Source of the DNA: Vibrio pomeroyi
GTDB taxonomy: Bacteria; Pseudomonadota; Gammaproteobacteria; Enterobacterales; Vibrionaceae
Direction of reading: 5' to 3'
DNA: 64,000 nucleotides
Assembly: GCF_024347595.1 (NCBI RefSeq)
Contig: NZ_AP025507.1
Span: 1,178,001 to 1,242,000 of the forward strand
Shown here: positions 35,615 through 42,111 of the stretch, one piece after another
Layout of the letters: each line of letters opens with the position of its first letter
Position numbering within the stretch: position 1 is the first letter of the stretch
Program-made: the position numbers and the translations under genes
The notes under the pieces: model-generated
Database searches by the model: none
Told to the model about the DNA's origin: nothing
The model's input: the letters and a program-made list of their open reading frames with translations, nothing else

Positions 35615-36388
35615 GTGTCTAAAAAGCCGTCAGATAGCAAAATATCAGAACATAAATTGATAATAGGAAGCGGTTCCAAGCTAGCTAAAGCTATAGCAAA
35701 AAATAAATGGTCGAGTGATCTAAAAAACCATCCTTGGTATGACTCTAAGTACAATACTGAAAAAGGTGGCTTGCAAGCGCACCATATTGTTACCACTGAA
35801 TCATTGGATGGTCATTTGTGGAAATTATGGAGAGAGGCTTATGAGTATGACATTAACAGGGCAAATAATGGTGTGATACTGCCAAGTAGCACTATTATTG
35901 CTTGCCAAGTAGAAACACATGTTCATCGCTCCAATCACAATCGAGGTCTTGATTACGACACCGTTTTAGATAAGTACTGGGGAGGCAAGGCTAAGCCCGA
36001 AGAAATCCCAGATGAAGAGTGCGAGAAGCTATATAGTGAATTACGCACCTACTTGAAAGGAGTAAACAAACAAATAAGCGAGATTAAAAAAAGAGCCGAG
36101 AAAAAATATTACTGTAAAAGCTCCAAGAAAAAAGAGTTTACCGAGGATCTCGATGACGCAGCGGAAGATATAGTGGACAAACTAAATAGCTTTCATTGGA
36201 CTCTGTCCAGATTTGGTAAAGATTATGCTCCGAGCTCAAAAATTGGATGTGGAGGTGGTCACATTGAAAGCGAGAAAAAAAGTAGAGAAGAATGTCCTCA
36301 TAGGCTTAATATTACTGGAACTGGGCACGCAATTCGGAATAAACTAGGTAAGGTAATGGAACCTAGAAAGTTAGAGGCAGGCTCATGA
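35615..36388 (+). CDS. AHH-type HNH/Endo VII nuclease toxin
   Basis: The 257-residue protein has the AHH nuclease pattern: GGLQAHHIVTTES (His pair at about 55-56), NNGVILPSS, then HVHRSNHNRGLDYDTVL. These are the metal-binding and catalytic parts of the HNH/Endo VII superfamily toxins. The target is presumably DNA in rival cells. A Lys/Glu-rich coiled segment and a Cys/His-containing tail follow. The GTG start at 35615 has a near-perfect site (GAGGAGG) eight bases upstream. The reading frame is continuous with the PAAR-like gene apart from one TGA. It has no PAAR, signal peptide or MIX motif of its own. The ATGA overlap with the next gene couples it to its likely immunity protein. Confidence 0.82.
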   Translation: MSKKPSDSKISEHKLIIGSGSKLAKAIAKNKWSSDLKNHPWYDSKYNTEKGGLQAHHIVTTESLDGHLWKLWREAYEYDINRANNGVILPSSTIIACQVETHVHRSNHNRGLDYDTVLDKYWGGKAKPEEIPDEECEKLYSELRTYLKGVNKQISEIKKRAEKKYYCKSSKKKEFTEDLDDAAEDIVDKLNSFHWTLSRFGKDYAPSSKIGCGGGHIESEKKSREECPHRLNITGTGHAIRNKLGKVMEPRKLEAGS

Positions 36389-36945
36389 GTGATTATTTTT
36401 TCGTAAAAGAAAACCAAATTACACCAATTTATGCAGTTCCTGATGAATATGAAGAAGCGGCATACAGCACAATATTTACTTTTCCATGTAGCCCTGTGCC
36501 TGTTTTAGCAAAATATAAGCCAGACGAAAAGTATATAATACCAGATGTCATAATGGAGCCTGATTTTTCCATATCTAGAAATATATATGATAGATTGAAT
36601 ATTGCAAACTTGTATGGTTCTAACTGGATAAATATCAAATTAATTGATAAAGGTGAACATGATTTCATGATGTTGCAGTTAGCAAATGAACAAGATGTCA
36701 TCTGTCATGAACAGAGTAATTTCAAAAGGTTCAAACGCGGAAATATCTCAGGTATGAAAAAAATCGTCATTGATCCTCAGAAAATTTTATCAATTCCTCT
36801 TCAAAAAAGACTAGTATTTAGAGACTCGGCTTGGGGATTTCACACATTCTTTCACGCAAGTATAGTAAAAGAAATTGAATCAACAACTCCAAATGGTGTT
36901 GAATTTATACCAATAGAACACTTTAATGAAGCGTGGGCCGGTTGA
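36385..36945 (+). CDS. Probable cognate immunity protein A (Imm11/DUF1629-like)
   Basis: This 186-residue soluble protein starts within the stop of the nuclease gene (ATGA), the classic toxin-immunity arrangement. Its C-terminal half contains ILSIPLQKRLVFRD and a following HTFFHASIVKEIE helix. Two genes downstream share this pattern (IPFQKRILLRV and IPLKDRLIFKL), so they are related. The pattern resembles Imm11/DUF1629-type immunity proteins. The sequence is distinctly richer in A+T than the T6SS core genes, suggesting recent transfer. It most likely inactivates the AHH nuclease by direct binding. Confidence 0.75.
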   Translation: MSDYFFVKENQITPIYAVPDEYEEAAYSTIFTFPCSPVPVLAKYKPDEKYIIPDVIMEPDFSISRNIYDRLNIANLYGSNWINIKLIDKGEHDFMMLQLANEQDVICHEQSNFKRFKRGNISGMKKIVIDPQKILSIPLQKRLVFRDSAWGFHTFFHASIVKEIESTTPNGVEFIPIEHFNEAWAG

Positions 36946-36946
36946 T

Positions 36947-37363
36947 ATGTATATCAAGTTTAATAAAGATAATATTAGTAAATTATTACCTGAAAAAAGA
37001 CCAGGTATGATTTTTTCGAACCCTGATTTATTTGTTATTTTCAATGATAATATCCGGTTTGTAATTTGGGAAGAAATTTTAGGCAAGTTAAATAAAATTT
37101 GGTTAGAAGGAAAAGATACGTGGGATAGTAATTTTGATTTTGGTAGTCACCCTGATGATTATGACAGACAGTTTGATGATTATAAAACAATTGAATTATT
37201 GCAATTTCCTACAATCACGAACTTAGACACCGAAGAAAAACATGCTTTTGCTTTTAACGAAAATAATGAGTTGTATATTAGTGAAGACTTCGTTAAAGAC
37301 TTAAAGTCAGCAGGTTGTGTTGATGTTTGGTACGATACAACAGCGCCATACGGTCGCTATTAA
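36947..37363 (+). CDS. Immunity-like protein B, unknown family
   Basis: A small acidic protein (138 residues from the ATG at 36947, two bases after the previous stop; an ATG at 36926 would overlap it). I do not recognise a family. Its end (ENNELYISEDFVKDLKSAG) weakly resembles a segment of immunity protein C (DNGDLCVTKEFAEIV), so it may be a partial relative. AT-rich. An immunity role is inferred from its place in the module. A strong hairpin follows. Confidence 0.6.
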   Translation: MYIKFNKDNISKLLPEKRPGMIFSNPDLFVIFNDNIRFVIWEEILGKLNKIWLEGKDTWDSNFDFGSHPDDYDRQFDDYKTIELLQFPTITNLDTEEKHAFAFNENNELYISEDFVKDLKSAGCVDVWYDTTAPYGRY

Positions 37364-37380
37364 ATTGTTACCATGAAAGA

Positions 37381-37408
37381 TAACAAAGCGCCAAAAGGCG
37401 CTTTGTTA
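37381..37408. terminator. Long perfect hairpin after immunity gene B
   Basis: A 12-pair perfect inverted repeat (TAACAAAGCGCC with GGCGCTTTGTTA) and an AAAA loop. There is no long T-run after it, so it may act as a terminator, an mRNA 3'-end stabiliser, or a recombination scar between effector-immunity units. Confidence 0.65.
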
Positions 37409-37497
37409 GTAAATGTCGACAGATATTTTGTCCCTATGTTCGATGTCAATTTCTCAAAAATCAAAGCCTGAGAATAAGTTAATAAAAAGGATAGTTG

Positions 37498-38070
37498 ATG
37501 AAGTTTGCAATAATTTCAGAAAACTTCAACCGAAGCACAACACAATTTCAATGTGTAGATAACAGAGAACCACTATATAGCAAATCCGAATATGAACCTA
37601 CGAGCTCGAAATCACCAATAGTGTGGGAAGCACTGGACAGTTCGACTGAACAAGTTGGAAATATAGCCGATAATGGTGATCTTTGTGTTACCAAGGAGTT
37701 TGCTGAGATCGTGATGAGCTTTGACCCTTATGGTATAGAGTGCTACCCAGCTACACTAAAATTAAGTGATGGCTCGTTGACTGATAGATATATACTTGCT
37801 CTTAACAATGTTATTGATGTTATTGACGATTTTAAGTCTCGAACTAGAAAATCTCCTAAGAGAAACAAAATCCTTGTTATGGAGTTGTATTTGTCCGAAG
37901 TTAAACTGGCACAAATACCTTTCCAAAAACGTATTTTATTAAGGGTGCAAGGCGCTGATACTGCAACAGTATTTTGTGAGGAAATTTACGATCTAGTAGC
38001 TCAAGATGACCGTTATTCTGATTTGAGGATGTTTAAGCTAGATTGCAATCAAGAAGTACCGAAATATTGA
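37498..38070 (+). CDS. Immunity-like protein C (Imm11/DUF1629-like)
   Basis: A 190-residue soluble protein. The ATG at 37498 is chosen over a TTG three bases upstream because AAAAGGATAG gives a proper spacing. The C-terminal half has VKLAQIPFQKRILLRVQG and a VFCEEIYDLV helix, matching the same region of proteins A and D. It lies downstream of a hairpin and has no toxin directly in front, so it may be an orphan immunity gene kept after its toxin was lost. Confidence 0.7.
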   Translation: MKFAIISENFNRSTTQFQCVDNREPLYSKSEYEPTSSKSPIVWEALDSSTEQVGNIADNGDLCVTKEFAEIVMSFDPYGIECYPATLKLSDGSLTDRYILALNNVIDVIDDFKSRTRKSPKRNKILVMELYLSEVKLAQIPFQKRILLRVQGADTATVFCEEIYDLVAQDDRYSDLRMFKLDCNQEVPKY

Positions 38071-38077
38071 GGCGATA

Positions 38078-38569
38078 ATGAAAAATCAATATAGTGTTTT
38101 ATCAAAGCAAAACTTAACAGAATTTCCATTCCAACAAACTCCAAAGTCAATTGTACCTGTGGAACCAGACTTGTTACTGGAAATGACCTTCTCACCAAAG
38201 CTTTTTATTATTGGCGATATCGCTTCAAAAGTAGAACAATTGGTCGTACACGGAGTTGACTGGTTTGATGCTCGCGTCGACTGTTCTCCAAGCCAACCGT
38301 CGGAGGATCAAATTAAGGTGTATGAAGACTATCGGATGCCTTACATTCACCAAACTTACAAATTGACGAATCAAGAAAAACAGTTTGGTAAGCTTAATTG
38401 GATAGATGCTGAAAACACCGAGTTTGACTTTTCTAAGTTAGATAATATTCCACTAAAAGATAGGCTTATATTCAAACTAGAAGAAGATTATGGCTTGGTT
38501 TTTATTCATCAAAGCGTGATTGATTTACTTAATCAACATGTTAAAGATGTTTGGGTTAGAGATGTTTGA
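38078..38569 (+). CDS. Immunity-like protein D (Imm11/DUF1629-like)
   Basis: A 163-residue soluble protein, seven bases after gene C, with GAGG as ribosome-binding site. It shares the LDNIPLKDRLIFKL pattern and the trailing FIHQSVIDLL helix with proteins A and C. This is probably another diverged copy. Its terminator follows at once, and a fragment of a PAAR-like gene lies just beyond it. Confidence 0.7.
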   Translation: MKNQYSVLSKQNLTEFPFQQTPKSIVPVEPDLLLEMTFSPKLFIIGDIASKVEQLVVHGVDWFDARVDCSPSQPSEDQIKVYEDYRMPYIHQTYKLTNQEKQFGKLNWIDAENTEFDFSKLDNIPLKDRLIFKLEEDYGLVFIHQSVIDLLNQHVKDVWVRDV

Positions 38570-38571
38570 AT

Positions 38572-38595
38572 AAAGTGCCGTAAGGCACTTTTTTC
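38572..38595 (+). terminator. Intrinsic terminator of the effector-immunity module
   Basis: An eight-pair stem (AAAGTGCC with GGCACTTT), a GTAA loop, and a T-run. Confidence 0.85.
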
Positions 38596-38621
38596 AATCA
38601 GCGCAAGATTTTAGCTGTAGA

Positions 38622-38692
38622 GCTGCGAACGCACACTTCTTGATGTTTATTTAACAACAGGCGGCAAAACTGTTGTTCCTATCTCTTGTGAT
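38622..38692 (+). pseudogene. Decayed fragment of a second PAAR-like (DUF4150) gene
   Basis: About 70 bases here align with bases 34172-34244 of the PAAR-like gene. The shared stretch runs from GCGAACGC through CTTGATGTTTATTTAACAACAG to TGTTGTTCCTATC. There are scattered substitutions and one missing base, which breaks the frame. In the shifted frame it still reads LDVYLTTGGKTVVPIS against CLTTVGKPVVPIP in the intact protein. It is the remnant of another effector gene or of a recombination event at the edge of the module. Confidence 0.85.
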
Positions 38693-38722
38693 AGCAGTCA
38701 GTACCAGTGAACACTCTAACAC

Positions 38723-39217
38723 TTATTCTCGACGCTTAAGAATAACCCCCATTTTCTCACCGAATGCGAGGGTTAGGTACATGAAAATTTCATCATCATC
38801 GACGGCCCATGATTTGCCTGAGACTAGGCTACCTGTTTGTGGTAACTGGCGCTTCAAGTAGGCTTCAAGTGCTTCTTTGTTGGTGTAATTTAATTCGGTT
38901 AAAGAGAAGGTGATCTTTGAGTCGACTCGCCCTTGAACTTGTATGTTACTGGTGACGCTGGTTTGAAAAGGCGCAGCAGTGCTAGATTTTGGTTCGAACG
39001 TGGTAATTAACCGCGCACTCTCAGATTCGGGGCCATCAATGATGAGTTGAGTGCTGATGTTTAGTGAGCGCTCGCCATAGTCAACAGTCGTGTGACCGCT
39101 CCAAAACCCAGTAAATGGCTTCGTTGGTGTGTAGTTCAGCTGGAATAGCAGATAGCCAAGCACGACACATATCGCCCAGATGGAGAGCACTTTATAGTGC
39201 TTCGATTTTAATTGCAT
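38723..39217 (-). CDS. Small membrane partner protein of the ToxR-like regulator (ToxS/VtrC-like)
   Basis: The 164-residue product has one N-terminal membrane helix (VLSIWAICVVLGYLLFQL) and an all-beta periplasmic domain with GFWSGHTTVDYGERSL and NISTQLIIDG strands, reminiscent of a lipocalin-like barrel. The ATG at 39217 overlaps the end of the upstream regulator gene, and a start at 39244 would overlap further. The pairing of a ToxR-like regulator with an overlapping small membrane gene is the hallmark of ToxR-ToxS, TcpP-TcpH and VtrA-VtrC systems, in which the partner stabilises the regulator or forms its ligand pocket. No direct sequence match to ToxS was noticed. Confidence 0.68.
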   Translation of the reverse strand: MQLKSKHYKVLSIWAICVVLGYLLFQLNYTPTKPFTGFWSGHTTVDYGERSLNISTQLIIDGPESESARLITTFEPKSSTAAPFQTSVTSNIQVQGRVDSKITFSLTELNYTNKEALEAYLKRQLPQTGSLVSGKSWAVDDDEIFMYLTLAFGEKMGVILKRRE

Positions 39218-39939
39218 AACGTAACTTGCTCTTGATGAGCACAATGAACGGTTTCTTCATCGTCTTTTAAATAGATCGCCACAACTTGTTGATTGTTGTC
39301 GATGACCACTGTTGGTGTTTGGGATAACGTGTCTATGTGTTGGGCTTCTGCTTCGAACACTGAAACTTGTTCTAGATAACGTGCCGATGGAGCGAACCAA
39401 GAACCCAGTCCATAACCTATGATTACCGCCAATAAACAGCCTATCACGGTAGCAGCGCCAAAACGTTGTAGGCGGCTTTCATCTTTCGCTTGAATAAAAT
39501 GGGTGTTTACACGGTTCAGTTCTTCAACTTTGACATCAACAGGGTCGAAGTCTCCATGCTCTACAGCTAAGTATTTTGCAGGTATTTCTGGTGAAGAATG
39601 AGGGTGTTTTTCGACTAATTTAGGTGCTATGGCTAACAAGTAGCCTTGCTTTGGAATCGTTCTAATCAGCGAGCGCTGGTCGTCTCCCATAGCCTTTCTT
39701 AAACGTTTGACCAGTTGGTTGATCGTCGCATCCGTCGCATAGGTGTTCTCATACAGCTCTTGAACGATGTTCTCACGAGATAGAACGTCAGGAACCTGCT
39801 TGATCAATGCATTCAGCAAAGCCGATTCTTTTGCTCTTAGACGAGTAAGGTTATCGTCCTTAGACAATACCCCTGATGTTGATGAATATAAGTATTCACC
39901 GATCAGGTAAACAGGTGGTTCTAAAGTGAGTTTGGCCAT
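39208..39939 (-). CDS. ToxR/TcpP-like transmembrane transcription regulator
   Basis: An OmpR-type winged helix (about residues 10-105) contains RLRAKESALLNALI, an ATDATINQLVKRLRKAMGDD recognition region, and SLIRTIPKQGYLLA. A linker leads to one membrane helix (about 163-185, FGAATVIGCLLAVIIGYGLGSWF) and a short periplasmic part of about 55 residues. It ends in CAHQEQVTLC, a Cys pair like that in ToxR and TcpP. Signals sensed in the periplasm would be passed directly to DNA binding, with no phosphorelay. The next gene (38723) overlaps and is its probable partner. Targets are unknown; the adjacent T6SS effector module and the DUF2860 gene are candidates. Confidence 0.85.
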   Translation of the reverse strand: MAKLTLEPPVYLIGEYLYSSTSGVLSKDDNLTRLRAKESALLNALIKQVPDVLSRENIVQELYENTYATDATINQLVKRLRKAMGDDQRSLIRTIPKQGYLLAIAPKLVEKHPHSSPEIPAKYLAVEHGDFDPVDVKVEELNRVNTHFIQAKDESRLQRFGAATVIGCLLAVIIGYGLGSWFAPSARYLEQVSVFEAEAQHIDTLSQTPTVVIDNNQQVVAIYLKDDEETVHCAHQEQVTLCN

Positions 39940-40082
39940 AGGTAAATAACTGAATAGAAACTGAATTTATTATCGCATTTTAGTTACGTTATCGCCACTA
40001 AGCCGAAATGTATCGCTGTAGTCCTTTTTCTTGAAGTATTAGCCCACTAGTTGTGTTCACACAACAATAAGCAAGCAATAGA

Positions 40083-40111
40083 AAGCCGCTAGCGATAGAA
40101 GCTAACGGCTT
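40083..40111 (-). terminator. Hairpin downstream of the DUF2860 gene
   Basis: An 11-base inverted repeat (AAGCCGCTAGC with GCTAACGGCTT, one mismatch). Read on the minus strand it ends in a short T-rich stretch. It is a weak intrinsic terminator. Confidence 0.5.
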
Positions 40112-40165
40112 GTTGGGTATCTGTGATGTCGCTTTGGCTATAAAGGGGGAAGTAGCTAAACTAGG

Positions 40166-41125
40166 TTAGAAAGCGTAGTTCAGTGACGCTGACAGTAGCC
40201 ATTCACGGTGCGTGAAGAAATCGATATTAGATTCATTCTTTCTTGTGCCAGTAAAGGTCGCGACGCTCCAGTTTTCCCAACTGCCGAGGTCTTTGTATTC
40301 GTAGGCGATAAACAACTTGTAGCTGTTATCTGCTCGGCTGCGGTCAAATACTGGGTTGTCTGCACGGTAATCGCTGTGCGCATAATTGCCCGTTACAGCT
40401 AAAGCATAAGTAGAAGAAACAAAAAAGTATGAGGCTTCAACGGCATATCGATTATATTGGTTTGCTTTACCTTCAGCATCATGAAAGTTGTAGCTTACCC
40501 CGTAGTTGATGCCAGATTGAGGGCTTAACATCGAGAGATATTGGGCTTTGATGAAATAAGCTTTGCTATCACGTTCTAGAAGCTCGTCAGGAACATGATC
40601 TTCTTCGACATCCGCGAAGGCATAGGCCATATCCAAAGAAATGTTGGTTTGTGCAAGGTTACTCAGTTTCATTCGTATCGCACCTCCATCAACATCGGTC
40701 TTTTGTCTGGTTTCGTCCATGTCGTAAGGGTTGGTCCAAACTTCCCCAGGGATAACGGTTGGTAGATAGGCCAGATCAAAGGTGGTACCGGAATCCAGTT
40801 GTTTGTGGTAACCGAACTCGAATGCCAACGTACCGACGGATAAGTCATCACGAGAGGTACCCATGTATAAGCGGTGAGCTCGATCTTTGCCAAAATCAAA
40901 GTTAACGATACCAAGGGGAAACAACAGGGTTTTATCGCCATTATCACCGCGGTTGGAATCTTCGCCTAGATTTGGGTTGCTCTCTGTGTAGAGGTTTGAA
41001 TCAGAATGAGTATAGAGGGTAGCAAAAAGAATCTCGCCACTGAATTGGTCCCACTCTACAGCGTACGCGTTGTTTACTGTCGCTACAGAAATCAGGGATA
41101 TTAAAGACAATTTTATCGCGTTCAT
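40166..41125 (-). CDS. DUF2860-type outer-membrane beta-barrel protein
   Basis: A 319-residue protein with a clear signal peptide (ending NNAYA before VEWDQFSG) and many amphipathic beta strands. It ends in SASLNYAF with a terminal Phe, the sign of an outer-membrane barrel. The overall pattern (FSGEILFATLYTHSDSNL, then DNGDKTLLFPLG) fits the DUF2860 family that is common in Vibrio and has no assigned role. It is transcribed toward the ToxR-like gene and has its own long upstream region. Confidence 0.78.
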   Translation of the reverse strand: MNAIKLSLISLISVATVNNAYAVEWDQFSGEILFATLYTHSDSNLYTESNPNLGEDSNRGDNGDKTLLFPLGIVNFDFGKDRAHRLYMGTSRDDLSVGTLAFEFGYHKQLDSGTTFDLAYLPTVIPGEVWTNPYDMDETRQKTDVDGGAIRMKLSNLAQTNISLDMAYAFADVEEDHVPDELLERDSKAYFIKAQYLSMLSPQSGINYGVSYNFHDAEGKANQYNRYAVEASYFFVSSTYALAVTGNYAHSDYRADNPVFDRSRADNSYKLFIAYEYKDLGSWENWSVATFTGTRKNESNIDFFTHREWLLSASLNYAF

Positions 41126-42052
41126 AACAATCTCAATAGTAGTCTTACTTTAATCGTCCTTGTTGGTGCTCGAGAGCATGCGGTCCTTGAAATCGATTCT
41201 TTGTACATGTCACACGGTGTTCTCGAAATTTCACGTCGATATTCGTCGCATGACGAAACTCAAGGGTATTGGTGTGAATTCATGTGTCGGGTGTGCATTA
41301 TTCATAGATGGCGAAGGTAAAGCTAACAACAAAAAGTGACCTTGTAATTCATCATTAAGTATATGAATTAATGAGGTTATTATTTTTTGTCACTTTTGTT
41401 TAGTGGTAGAACAGGTGCATAGTTTGAGGTGATTTAGCTATTTTTAGATGCTTGAAAAAGAGAAAAAGTGCAGGCAGAGAAACTCCAACAAATGCTGAGC
41501 GTCGTACGGTGACTAGTGAAGAGGCTATTTAGGTACAGTGAGGTTATCGCTGAAAGAATCTAATATTCTACCAATCTACATATATGTATATTGTTAGCTT
41601 GTGATATAAGTTTAATATACTTTGGTTTTACTAATTGGTAATTATTCTGAAGAGTTCTAACAAATACGGTTAGACAAATGACCCAAGAGAGAGCAAGTAT
41701 GGTTTCGTACCTTAATGGTTTAAGGACAATAGCAGTTAAATATTCTTTGTTATTTTAATTTATGCTGATTTATACAGCATTTGGTGCTTTTGTCAGTTTT
41801 CGTTTTTGTAACAACACCGCATCAATTATGGCGTGGTGGATTGTCATTACCAATGGTGAGATCTTCATAAACTTGTATAATTACATATATTTTATTAATG
41901 AGTTTTTGAGTGCAGCTTTAATAGTATTGTTTCATGTCAAATCCTTAGAACCTTATTCGTAGTCCTTAGCGGAAAAGGTTGTGAGAATTTTCCTACTTAT
42001 TCATATTAAGTTTTAAATAACAGTAACTTATTTTCACATGCGGGTTGTTGCC
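41126..42052. other. Long AT-rich intergenic region upstream of the VieS-like kinase
   Basis: Nearly 1 kb between divergent genes. A 66-codon frame at 41762-41962 has no ribosome-binding site and is not supported. TACATATATGTA near 41577 is a perfect palindrome of simple composition. I saw no tRNA-like or strong terminator structure. It presumably holds promoters for both flanking genes. Confidence 0.4.
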
Positions 42053-42075
42053 TAATTTGACAAATTAGATGTCAA
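42053..42075. promoter_or_regulatory. Operator-like palindrome just upstream of the VieS-like gene
   Basis: TAATTTG-A-CAAATTA is a perfect seven-plus-seven palindrome (42053-42067). It overlaps a second inverted repeat, TTGACA-N7-TGTCAA (42057-42075). The pair lies about 40-60 bases before the start codon, where a bound regulator would affect transcription of the whole signalling operon. Confidence 0.6.
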
Positions 42076-42111
42076 GTTTAGGATGTCCGACCTGTTTTGT
42101 AGGAAAGTTAC

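Noticed and set aside
34100..38700. Insertion sequence as the cause of effector swapping
   Set aside because: No transposase frame and no terminal inverted repeats were seen; exchange by homologous recombination at the PAAR start is a simpler reading.
41762..41962. 66-codon plus-strand frame with hydrophobic residues
   Set aside because: It has no ribosome-binding site and AT-rich composition like the surrounding non-coding DNA, and it shows no recognisable family.
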